DNA of 64,000 bases from the NCBI GenBank assembly GCA_039683095.1, contig JBDKSB010000012.1, forward strand, positions 466,293-530,292, given 5' to 3'. How positions within the stretch are numbered: position 1 is the stretch's first letter; every line of letters begins with the position of its first letter. The notes beneath the pieces are model-generated. The model was not told the origin of the DNA and ran no database searches. It was given only the letters and a program-made list of their open reading frames with translations. Shown here piece by piece: positions 8,571-15,445 of this stretch. Made by a program: the position numbers and the translations under genes. The DNA is from Acidobacteriota bacterium (GTDB lineage: Bacteria; Acidobacteriota; Aminicenantia; Aminicenantales; Saccharicenantaceae).

Positions 8571-9383
8571 TCAGGCCGCCGGCGCCGGGAGGACGACGGT
8601 GCCGACCTGCCGGATGTCCCGCCCGACGACGTGGAACTCGCAGCGAATGATCTCGAGGACGCGGCGGTCCAGGACCCGGCCGAATTCGGCCGCCCGCAGC
8701 CGCGCCGCGTCGGTCACGGCGATCCTCCGCCGGCCGGCGGTCTCGAAGGACTCGTAGATCGCCCCGGCGTCCTTGACGAAGACCACCCGCCCGACCGCCG
8801 GATCGAACATGGAGAGGGCGGCCGCGACGTAATCCGAAGCGTTCCGGCCGAAGAGCGCCGGCTCGCCGCCCCTGTTCGCCGCGCCGAAGCCCGGCAGGAC
8901 GACGATCCGGGAGCGGCGATGGGCGCGGTCGAAGCGCGCGAAGCGCCGTCGGGACAGGGCCGGGTCCAGGTCCGCCCGGAGGTACGAGCCCCGGGCGGCT
9001 ATCGGGTAAAGGCCCAGCTGGGTCGCGATGTCAGCCCGACGCCCCTGCCGCCGCAGGCATTCGGCGAGGCGGAACGCCGACTCGATCTCCGGCCAGAGCA
9101 GGGCCAGGGCGCTCCGGGGACTGTCCCAGGCCGCGGCGTCCGCCGGGTCCGGCGTTTCGCCGGCCAGGTATCCGCGGAGGCGCTGCCGGATGCCGGGATC
9201 CGGCGAGAGGGCCTCGATGGCCCGGTCGGTCCCGCCCTTTCGCGCCGAAACGACGACGTAGAGCCGCTCGATCGCCGGCGAGCGGCGGAGATAATCGTCC
9301 AGTACGCCCGCGGCGGCCTCATAGGCGGGTTCGCCATCAAGGACGGACCCGCCCAGCTTGATGACAACGCGCTCTCCGGGCAT
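8571..9383 (-). CDS. Aspartate kinase-like amino-acid kinase lacking ACT domains
   Basis: This is a 270-residue amino-acid kinase fold protein. Visible motifs are VVIKLGGSVLDG at the N-terminus (usually KFGGTSV in aspartokinases), GFGAANRGGEPALFGRNASD in the middle (the GxxTTLGRGGSD-like block) and VVFVKDAGAIYES. The protein stops right after the kinase domain, so the ACT regulatory domains that give lysine or threonine feedback are missing. The ATG at 9383 lies 13 bases after the metB stop; the frame is open upstream but overlaps metB. Its position between metB and asd makes phosphorylation of aspartate the best guess. The altered motifs leave room for another carboxylate or amino-acid substrate. 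Confidence 0.72.
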   Translation of the reverse strand: MPGERVVIKLGGSVLDGEPAYEAAAGVLDDYLRRSPAIERLYVVVSARKGGTDRAIEALSPDPGIRQRLRGYLAGETPDPADAAAWDSPRSALALLWPEIESAFRLAECLRRQGRRADIATQLGLYPIAARGSYLRADLDPALSRRRFARFDRAHRRSRIVVLPGFGAANRGGEPALFGRNASDYVAAALSMFDPAVGRVVFVKDAGAIYESFETAGRRRIAVTDAARLRAAEFGRVLDRRVLEIIRCEFHVVGRDIRQVGTVVLPAPAA

Positions 9384-9396
9384 GACGGTCCGCCCG

Positions 9397-10611
9397 TCAT
9401 GCCCGCGGCGCGGCCGCTTCGGCCAGGCCGCCGCGCGCGCCGGCGCGCTCTTCTTCCGAGGCGACGACCTGCGCCAGGGCCTGGTCCAGGTCGGCGACCA
9501 GATCCTCGACATCCTCGATCCCGACGCTCAACCGGATGAGCCCGTCCGGGATGCCGTTCCGTTTCCTTACCTCGGGCTCGACGCTGGCATGGGTCATGGT
9601 CGGCGGATGACAGAGGAGCGACTTCACGGAGCCCAGCGATTCGGCCAGGGTGAAAAGCCTGGTCAGGGTGGCGAAGCGCTTGGATTCCTCGAGGCCGGCC
9701 CGGAGCTCGATGGACAACATGGCGCCATAAAGGCGCTGCTGCCGCCGGGCGATCTCGTGGCCGGGATGATCGGGCAGGCCGGGATAATGAACGCGCCGGA
9801 CCTTCGGATGGGCCGCCAGGAACCCGGCGATCCGGGCCGCGTTCCGGCAGTGCCTTTCCATGCGCACGCCCAGCGTCTTGATCCCCCGCAGGGTCAGGAA
9901 ACAATCCTGGGGCCCGGGGACGGCGCCCACGGCGTTCTGCAGGAAGCGCAGCTTCTCGGCCAGGTCGGCGCTCCGGGCGACGAGGAGGCCGCCGATGACG
10001 TCGGAATGGCCGTTGAGGTACTTCGTCGTGGAATGGAGGACGATGTCCGCGCCGAGGCTGAGCGGCTGCTGGAGGCAAGGACTGGCGAAGGTGTTGTCCG
10101 CGACGACCGTCACTCCCCTTTTCCGGGCCAGGGCCGCGGCCCCGGCGATGTCCGTGATCCGGAGGAGGGGGTTGGACGGGGTCTCGAGCCACAGGAGCCG
10201 GGTCTCCGGACGGAAGGCTCTCTCGAGCGCGTCGAGATCGGTGACGTCGGCGAAGGTGAAGTCCAGCCCGAATTTCGCGTAGACCTTCGTGAACAGGCGA
10301 TAGACCCCGCCGTACAGGTCGCGGCCGGCGATGACGTGATCGCCGCTCCGCAGGAGCTGGAGGCAGGCGCTGGCGGCGGCCAGGCCGCTGCCGAAGGCGA
10401 CGCCGTGCCCTCCGCCCTCGAGCGAGGCCACGCACTCTTCGAGGGCGCGCCGCGTGGGGTTGTCGGTCCGGCCGTAGCTGAAGCCCCTGGTCAGGCCCGG
10501 CTCCAGCTGGCCGAACGTGGAGGTCTGGAAGATCGGGAACGTGACGGCGCCGGTCCGTTCCTCGTTGGGTTGACCGGCGTGGATGGCCAGAGTATCGAAA
10601 CGATGATTCAT
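9397..10611 (-). CDS. metB: Cystathionine gamma-synthase family PLP enzyme (MetB-type)
   Basis: This 404-residue Cys/Met-metabolism PLP enzyme joins an activated homoserine ester to cysteine or sulfide. The PLP lysine is Lys197 in LHSTTKYLNGHSDVIGG, and the ring-binding Asp is in ADNTF (Asp172). The N-terminal PIFQTSTF and SYGRTDNPTRRALEE blocks are typical. Family members include cystathionine gamma-synthase, O-acylhomoserine sulfhydrylase and methionine gamma-lyase, which sequence alone does not separate. Its place at the head of an operon with aspartokinase and asd, next to a methionine synthase-type gene, favours biosynthesis. It is the first gene after a long leader with its own promoter. 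Confidence 0.88.
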   Translation of the reverse strand: MNHRFDTLAIHAGQPNEERTGAVTFPIFQTSTFGQLEPGLTRGFSYGRTDNPTRRALEECVASLEGGGHGVAFGSGLAAASACLQLLRSGDHVIAGRDLYGGVYRLFTKVYAKFGLDFTFADVTDLDALERAFRPETRLLWLETPSNPLLRITDIAGAAALARKRGVTVVADNTFASPCLQQPLSLGADIVLHSTTKYLNGHSDVIGGLLVARSADLAEKLRFLQNAVGAVPGPQDCFLTLRGIKTLGVRMERHCRNAARIAGFLAAHPKVRRVHYPGLPDHPGHEIARRQQRLYGAMLSIELRAGLEESKRFATLTRLFTLAESLGSVKSLLCHPPTMTHASVEPEVRKRNGIPDGLIRLSVGIEDVEDLVADLDQALAQVVASEEERAGARGGLAEAAAPRA

Positions 10612-10817
10612 GGGACTCTCCTTTCATGCGGATGGATTGGGGGATTGATCGGATCGGAGTGAAGGGAGCCCGGGCCGGAGCCCGAAGAATCATCGGGAGG
10701 AGGTCAAGCGGATGAGCTCAACGAGCCGCCCGGCACGGATTCTTCGGCCCCGTGCCCGGGCAAGGCATCGCCATGTGACCGGCGATCACGAACTCGTCGA
10801 AGCGCAACATGCGCGCG
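10612..10817 (-). promoter_or_regulatory. Structured ~200-nt leader of metB operon (candidate cis-regulatory RNA)
   Basis: Between the promoter -10 box and the metB ATG lie about 200 transcribed bases with several strong inverted repeats. One is ATCGCC/GGCGAT (10767-10772 with 10781-10786). Another is a long hairpin between 10728-10738 and 10750-10761 (GCCCGGCACGG pairing with CCGTGCCCGGGC, one bulge). A 30-codon reading frame (10718-10810) covers most of this structure. It does not match the SAM-I or SAM-IV riboswitch cores I know, and no U-run follows the hairpins. A translational or attenuation-type control by methionine or SAM is plausible but not shown. Confidence 0.45.
10718..10810 (-). 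CDS. Possible leader peptide upstream of metB (30 aa)
   Basis: An ATG at 10810 begins seven bases after the TATAAT box, so it would sit at or next to the predicted transcription start and be read as a leaderless message. The peptide has 30 residues: Met at positions 1, 13 and 15, Cys at 17 and 26, then a TGA at 10718-10720. Met and Cys are the end products of the pathway, which would fit an attenuator peptide. Three Met and two Cys in 30 codons of GC-rich DNA could also be chance, so this is a low-confidence call. Confidence 0.3.
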   Translation of the reverse strand: MLRFDEFVIAGHMAMPCPGTGPKNPCRAAR

Positions 10818-10845
10818 ATTATACGCTTCTCCGGCGGCCTGTCAA
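10818..10845 (-). promoter_or_regulatory. Near-perfect sigma-70 promoter of metB operon
   Basis: On the minus strand TTGACA (10840-10845) and TATAAT (10818-10823) are separated by 16 bases. Both hexamers are perfect consensus, rare in this GC-rich window. The promoter starts 10 bases after the stop of the upstream methyltransferase/MTHFR gene, so metB-kinase-asd is a separately controlled unit. Confidence 0.85.
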
Positions 10846-10855
10846 GGATTTTCGA

Positions 10856-12703
10856 TCAGCTTCGCCCCGGGATCCCCAGGACGTCGAAGACCGCGTCGTA
10901 GTTCCCGAGCGGCGGAGAGATCTGGACGCCCTGGACCAGGCCCTTGATCCGGGCCAGAGTCTCGCGGGCGATCTCGACCCCCTCGCGCCGCGCGCTCTCG
11001 GGGCTCCGATCCTGGGCCCGCCTCATCCGCTCCATGACGTCCGGCGGGACGGCCATGCCGGGGACCTCGTTGTCCAGGAATTCGGCGTTCCTCAGGCTCC
11101 AGAGCGGCCAGAGGCCGGCCAGGACGGGGACCCGGCACGAGCGGACGCGCTCGAGGAACCGCTCGAGGAGCCGGATGTCGAAGACCGGCTGGGTGACGGC
11201 GAATTCGGCCCCGGCTTCCACCTTGCGTTCGAACCGCTTCACTTCGTTGTCGAGGTCGACGGCGCCCGGATTGACGCCCACGCCGACGAGGAAGCTCGTC
11301 TGCCCGGCCATCTTCTTGCCGCCGATATCGATCCCCCGGTTGAGGCCGGCGACGAATCCCGCGAGGCCGATCGAGTCGACGTCGAAAACCGCCGTGGCCT
11401 CGGGATAATCGCCGAGCTTCGGAGGGTCGCCGGTGACGACCAGGACGTTCCGGATGCCGTTCGCCTGGAGGCCCAGGAAATCCGATTGGATGCCCAGCAG
11501 GTTGCGGTCGCGGCAGGTGTAATGAAGGATGATGTCGAGCCCGGTCGAGGCGGTCAGGATGGAGGCCAGGGCCATGGGGCTCATGCGGGCGCTCGCCCTC
11601 GGTCCGTCGGGGATGTTGATGCCGTCGATGCCGTGCTTCTCGAGCTTGCGGGCCGCCTCGACGGCGGCCGAAGGATCGAAGCCGCGGGGAGGGACGACCT
11701 CGACGCTCGTCACAAAGACGCCGTCGGCGAGCTTCCTGCCGAGCGGCGATCTCTCGCGGACGGGGATCCCCGGCGCCCCGGCGGTCTCGGCCGGCCGCGC
11801 GAAGGCGAGGCGCTCCCGGGCCGGCGCCGGCAGGGCCCTGATCGCCGCCCGCATGGCCCTGATGTGGGCCGGCGTCGTGCCGCAGCAGCCGCCGATGATC
11901 CTCGCCCCGGCCTTGATGAACCGCCGGGCGTATTCGGCCATGTAATCGGGGGAGCAGAGATAGAGGTTGCGGCCTTCGACCTTCCGGGGGATGCCGGCGT
12001 TGGGCATGACCGCGAGCGGCAGCGAGGTCGCCCTGGCCAGAAGCTCGAGGCACGGGAGCATGAGCGCGGGCCCGGCCCCGCAATTGATCCCGACGGCCTG
12101 GACGCCGAGGGCCTCCATCTCCCGGGTGAAGGCGTCCGGCGTCGCGCCGTAAAGGCCGGCGCCGTCCTCGGCGACGGCCATCTCGGCGACTATGGGAACG
12201 TCGGGGCAGGCTTCCCGCACGCTCCGCGCCGCCAGCTTGATCTCCCCGAGGTCAAGGAAGGTCTCCAGGATGAACAGGTCCACCCCGCCCTCCCGCAGGC
12301 TCAGGGCCTGCTCGGCGAAAGCGCCCTCGGCCTCCCGGACGGCCAGCCTCCCCCAGGGCTCGACCTTGGCGCCGAGCGGCCCCATCGAGCCGGCCAGGAA
12401 GACGCCGGGACCGGCTTCCTCGCGCGCGATCCGCGCCCCGGCGCGGTTGATCTCCTGGACCTTGTCGTCGAGGCCGTGCTTCTTGAGCTTGACGCGGTTG
12501 GCCCCGAAGGTGTTCGTCTCGATTATATCCGCGCCGCTCCGGACGTATTCCCGGTGGATCTCCCGGACGAGACCGGGATTCGAGAGGTTGAGCTCGTCGA
12601 AGCAGGCGTTGAGATAGATCCCCTTGTTGTACAGCATGGTCCCCATGCCGCCGTCGCCCAGCAGGATTCGCTCCGCCAGCGCGTCGAGGAAAGTGCTCTT
12701 CAT
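10856..12703 (-). CDS. Bifunctional homocysteine S-methyltransferase / 5,10-methylenetetrahydrofolate reductase
   Basis: This 615-residue fusion has two domains. Residues ~1-290 are a homocysteine methyltransferase (pfam S-methyl_trans) with GDGGMGTMLY at the start and the three zinc cysteines in INCGAGP (Cys208) and GGCCGTTP (Cys273, Cys274). Residues ~330-615 are a MetF-type reductase with VTSVEVVPPRGFDP, the VVTGDPP block and AVTQPVFD. Together they would make methyl-THF and move a methyl group to homocysteine to give methionine. No cobalamin-binding domain is present, so either a B12 protein is elsewhere or the methyl donor is different. This fusion is known in Firmicutes and other phyla. 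Confidence 0.87.
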   Translation of the reverse strand: MKSTFLDALAERILLGDGGMGTMLYNKGIYLNACFDELNLSNPGLVREIHREYVRSGADIIETNTFGANRVKLKKHGLDDKVQEINRAGARIAREEAGPGVFLAGSMGPLGAKVEPWGRLAVREAEGAFAEQALSLREGGVDLFILETFLDLGEIKLAARSVREACPDVPIVAEMAVAEDGAGLYGATPDAFTREMEALGVQAVGINCGAGPALMLPCLELLARATSLPLAVMPNAGIPRKVEGRNLYLCSPDYMAEYARRFIKAGARIIGGCCGTTPAHIRAMRAAIRALPAPARERLAFARPAETAGAPGIPVRERSPLGRKLADGVFVTSVEVVPPRGFDPSAAVEAARKLEKHGIDGINIPDGPRASARMSPMALASILTASTGLDIILHYTCRDRNLLGIQSDFLGLQANGIRNVLVVTGDPPKLGDYPEATAVFDVDSIGLAGFVAGLNRGIDIGGKKMAGQTSFLVGVGVNPGAVDLDNEVKRFERKVEAGAEFAVTQPVFDIRLLERFLERVRSCRVPVLAGLWPLWSLRNAEFLDNEVPGMAVPPDVMERMRRAQDRSPESARREGVEIARETLARIKGLVQGVQISPPLGNYDAVFDVLGIPGRS

Positions 12704-12743
12704 GCTTCTCCTTTGAGATCCGTCGCGGACCCGCAGCCGGACG

Positions 12744-12749
12744 ATTATA
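12744..12749 (-). promoter_or_regulatory. Candidate -10 box for the methyltransferase/MTHFR gene
   Basis: A perfect TATAAT on the minus strand lies 41 bases upstream of the ATG at 12703. No good -35 hexamer is at the usual distance, so the call is weak. Confidence 0.4.
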
Positions 12750-12802
12750 GCCCAAACGGCCGAAGAATGATGCCGCCGCGGGGGCGCGGCCGGCGCGGAG
12801 GC

Positions 12803-12830
12803 TTGAATTCCCCGGTCGATTCAATATGAT
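12803..12830 (+). promoter_or_regulatory. Sigma-70-like promoter upstream of M24 peptidase
   Basis: TTGAAT (12803-12808) and TATGAT (12825-12830) are 16 bases apart. They are followed by a purine-rich ribosome site GGAGGAGGGG just before the ATG at 12851. Only about 15 bases separate the expected start point from the start codon. Confidence 0.6.
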
Positions 12831-12850
12831 ATGAGGCGGAGGAGGGGAAC

Positions 12851-14032
12851 ATGCTCATCCAGGAAAAGGTCAAACAGGCCGCCGGCCTTCTCCGCGAGTT
12901 CGGCGTCGACTGCTGGATCACCTTCACCCGCGAGAGCGAGATCTGCGGCGACCCGACCCTCGTCTTCCTCGCCCCGGGCCCAGTCACCTGGCATTCGGCT
13001 TTCATCGTCTCGGCCGACGGGCGGGCGCGGGCGATCGTCGGCCTCTACGACCAGAAGGGCGTCGAGGAGACGGGCGCCTACGACAAGGTCGTCGGCTACG
13101 TCACCGGCATCAAGGAGCCGCTCCTCGAATGCCTGAAGAAGCTCGATCCGCGGACGATCGCCGTCAACTATTCCGAGGCCAGCGAGATCTGCGACGGCCT
13201 GACCCACGGCATGTACCTGACGCTCCACGCCTTCCTGGGCGAGATCGGCCTGGCCGGCCGCCTCGTCCCGGCCGAGAGGATCGTCTCGGCCCTGCGCGAG
13301 CGGAAGTCCCCGGCCGAGATCGGCTGGATGAAGCAGGCCGTCCGGGAGACCGAGGAGATCTACGACCTCGCCGGCCGGTTCATCGCCCCCGGCCGGACCG
13401 AGAGAGAGATCGCCGACTTCATCCTGGCCGAGGTCGAGCGGCGCCGCCTGGTCCCGGCCTGGGGCCGGGCGACCTGCCCGTCCGTCTTCACCGGCCCCGA
13501 CACGGCCCAGGCCCACTATGCGCCCACGGGCCGGACCGTCGAGCCGGGCCACGTCCTGAACATGGACTTCGGCGTCAAGATCGAGGGCTACTGCTCGGAC
13601 ATGCAGCGGACGGTCTATGTCCCGGCGCCGGGCGAAACGGGCGCGCCCGAGGACGTCGTGAAGGGCTTCCGGACGATCGTCCGGGCGGTCGAGGAATCGA
13701 AGCGGGCCATGAAGCCGGGCGTCGAGGGCCGGGCCGTGGACGCGGTCGCCCGCTCGATCGTCGTCGACGCCGGCTACGCCGAATTCCCCCACGCCCTCGG
13801 CCATCAGGTCGGCCGCTTCGCCCATGACGGCACCGCCCTGCTCGGCCCGGCCTGGGAGAAATACGCGCAGAAGCCCTTCCGCCGGCTCGAGGAGGGCATG
13901 GTCTTCACCATCGAGCCGCGCCTGACCGTCCCCGGCCGCGGCGTCGTCACCATCGAGGAGATGGTCGTCGTCACCGGGAGCGGGGCCGAATGGATGGGCC
14001 GGCCGCAGAGGGACCTGGTCCTGGCCCGCTAG
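12851..14032 (+). CDS. M24-family metallopeptidase (Xaa-Pro aminopeptidase-like)
   Basis: This 393-residue cytoplasmic protein has a creatinase-type N-terminal domain (residues ~1-150) and an M24 'pita-bread' domain. The five metal ligands can be seen in order: Asp in NMDFGVK, Asp in CSDMQRT, His in HALGHQVGR, Glu in FTIEPRL and Glu in VTIEEM. It would remove N-terminal residues before proline or cleave X-Pro dipeptides. It has a clear ribosome site and its own promoter, and is followed two bases later by an unknown membrane protein gene. Confidence 0.87.
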   Translation: MLIQEKVKQAAGLLREFGVDCWITFTRESEICGDPTLVFLAPGPVTWHSAFIVSADGRARAIVGLYDQKGVEETGAYDKVVGYVTGIKEPLLECLKKLDPRTIAVNYSEASEICDGLTHGMYLTLHAFLGEIGLAGRLVPAERIVSALRERKSPAEIGWMKQAVRETEEIYDLAGRFIAPGRTEREIADFILAEVERRRLVPAWGRATCPSVFTGPDTAQAHYAPTGRTVEPGHVLNMDFGVKIEGYCSDMQRTVYVPAPGETGAPEDVVKGFRTIVRAVEESKRAMKPGVEGRAVDAVARSIVVDAGYAEFPHALGHQVGRFAHDGTALLGPAWEKYAQKPFRRLEEGMVFTIEPRLTVPGRGVVTIEEMVVVTGSGAEWMGRPQRDLVLAR

Positions 14033-14033
14033 C

Positions 14034-14774
14034 ATGGGGGAAAGGGCGCCCGGGCTGCGACGGCTGGCGCGGGTCGTCCTGCCCGCCGCGGCGCTGGTCT
14101 TGGCCGCTTCGCTGGCGCTCGGGGGCCGTCTCCCGGACAAGAGCCTGATCCTCGAGCCGCTCCTCCGGAACCCGGTCCAGTCCGGTGAAGGCGTTCCCGG
14201 GCCGTTCGAGGTCGAGCGCAAGGGCTTCGCCTACACGGTGACCCCCCTCTTCGGCTACGAGCTCTGGGGCCTCGTCGTCTCGTATCATCACTCGGCCTCG
14301 TTCATCGACCTCTCCCACAAGAAATGGAACGACTATCTCAACACCAAGGACATCTGCGTCATCTGGGGCCGGAACGTCGAGACCGGCGTCTATAAGCGGA
14401 TGACCTTCCGGAACCGCGATTTCACGTGCTTCTACCGATTTCCGGACCGGGAGACGGGCGAGCTCTTCAGCGAGAACGGCCTGTCGAACAACCACCTGCT
14501 CCCCGCCGACGGGATCGTCGCCGAGGCCGTGCTCAAGGCCCGCGCGGGCGACCAGATCCATCTCAAGGGCTGGCTCGTCTCCTACGGCGCCAAGGGGGCG
14601 CCCTATGCCCGCCGCTCGAGCACGGTCCGGACGGACCGCGGCAACGGCGCCTGCGAGGTCGTCTACGTCACCGAGTTCGAGGTCCTGCGCCAGGCCAACA
14701 CGGAGTGGCGCGCGGCCCGGAAACTCTCGCTCGCCCTGGCCGTCATGGCCCTCGGGGTCCTGATCTTCGCCTGA
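14034..14774 (+). CDS. Conserved membrane-anchored protein of unknown function
   Basis: I do not recognise this 246-residue protein with confidence. It has an N-terminal hydrophobic segment (~residues 14-30), a predicted extracytoplasmic domain and a C-terminal hydrophobic helix ending two residues before the stop. The middle contains strongly patterned stretches that look conserved: LWGLVVSYHHS, WNDYLNTKDICVIWG and GLSNNHLLPAD. It starts one base after the peptidase stop, so it is co-transcribed with that gene. No catalytic motif is evident. Confidence 0.75.
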   Translation: MGERAPGLRRLARVVLPAAALVLAASLALGGRLPDKSLILEPLLRNPVQSGEGVPGPFEVERKGFAYTVTPLFGYELWGLVVSYHHSASFIDLSHKKWNDYLNTKDICVIWGRNVETGVYKRMTFRNRDFTCFYRFPDRETGELFSENGLSNNHLLPADGIVAEAVLKARAGDQIHLKGWLVSYGAKGAPYARRSSTVRTDRGNGACEVVYVTEFEVLRQANTEWRAARKLSLALAVMALGVLIFA

Positions 14775-14824
14775 CGGGCGGGAAGGTGCCCGGAACCGGG
14801 GATGAACGGGAAAAAGCCGTCTGG

Positions 14825-14830
14825 TATAAT
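14825..14830 (+). promoter_or_regulatory. Candidate -10 box upstream of YcbK-like gene
   Basis: A perfect TATAAT ends 24 bases before the ATG at 14855. The -35 region is poor. The purine run AAAGGATAG before the ATG is the likely ribosome site. Confidence 0.4.
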
Positions 14831-14854
14831 GGGCTGCGGCGACTAAAAGGATAG

Positions 14855-15439
14855 ATGAAAGACCACGAGCGCGCTCCCCGGAACGCCCGGCCGCTGGGCC
14901 GGCGCCGTTTCCTCGGCCTCGGCGCGGCCGCCGCGGCCGCGCCCTTCGTGACGCGCCTGGCCGCCTTCGCCTCTCCGGCGGCGCCTCTGCCGCCCGACCG
15001 CGGCCTGGCTTTCTACAACACCCACTCGGCCGAATCGGAGGCCGTCGAGTATTGCCGCGGCGGCGAGCTCCTGCCCGCGTCGCTGGCCAGGATCAACTAC
15101 ATCCTCCGCGACACGTACACGGGGGAGATCAAGGACATCGACCTCGGCCTCCTCGACCTTCTCAACGAGCTGGCCCGGGCGCTCGGGGCCGGCGAGCCGT
15201 TCCACGTCATTTCCGGCTATCGCTCCCCCAGCACCAACGAATACCTGCGCCTGCACGGCAGCGGCGGGGTCGCCGTCCACAGCCTCCACCTCCTCGGCAA
15301 GGCCATCGACATCCGCGTCCCCGGGGTCAAGCTCCGGGACCTCTACCGCGCGGCCGTCGGCCTGCGGGGCGGAGGGGTGGGCTATTATCCGGCTTCGGAC
15401 TTCATCCACGTCGACGTCGGCCGCGTCCGGACCTGGTGA
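14855..15439 (+). CDS. YcbK/MepK-like (DUF882) murein endopeptidase, Tat-exported
   Basis: This 194-residue secreted protein starts with a twin-arginine signal (RRRFLGLGAAAAAA, residues ~17-30). The rest is an M15-like zinc peptidase domain: HVISGYRSPSTNEYLR, then SLHLLGKAIDIRVPG (metal His and Asp) and FIHVDVG at the end (metal His). E. coli MepK cleaves the 3-3 peptide cross-links that LdtD makes. Here the gene runs head-on into an LdtD-like gene seven bases away, which supports a shared role in remodelling peptidoglycan. Confidence 0.85.
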   Translation: MKDHERAPRNARPLGRRRFLGLGAAAAAAPFVTRLAAFASPAAPLPPDRGLAFYNTHSAESEAVEYCRGGELLPASLARINYILRDTYTGEIKDIDLGLLDLLNELARALGAGEPFHVISGYRSPSTNEYLRLHGSGGVAVHSLHLLGKAIDIRVPGVKLRDLYRAAVGLRGGGVGYYPASDFIHVDVGRVRTW

Positions 15440-15445
15440 GCCGGG

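Noticed and set aside
10612-10817. metB leader as a known SAM-I or SAM-IV riboswitch
   Set aside because: The conserved core strings of these classes, such as the GGCAACC-type junction, are not present. Kept only as a candidate of unknown class.
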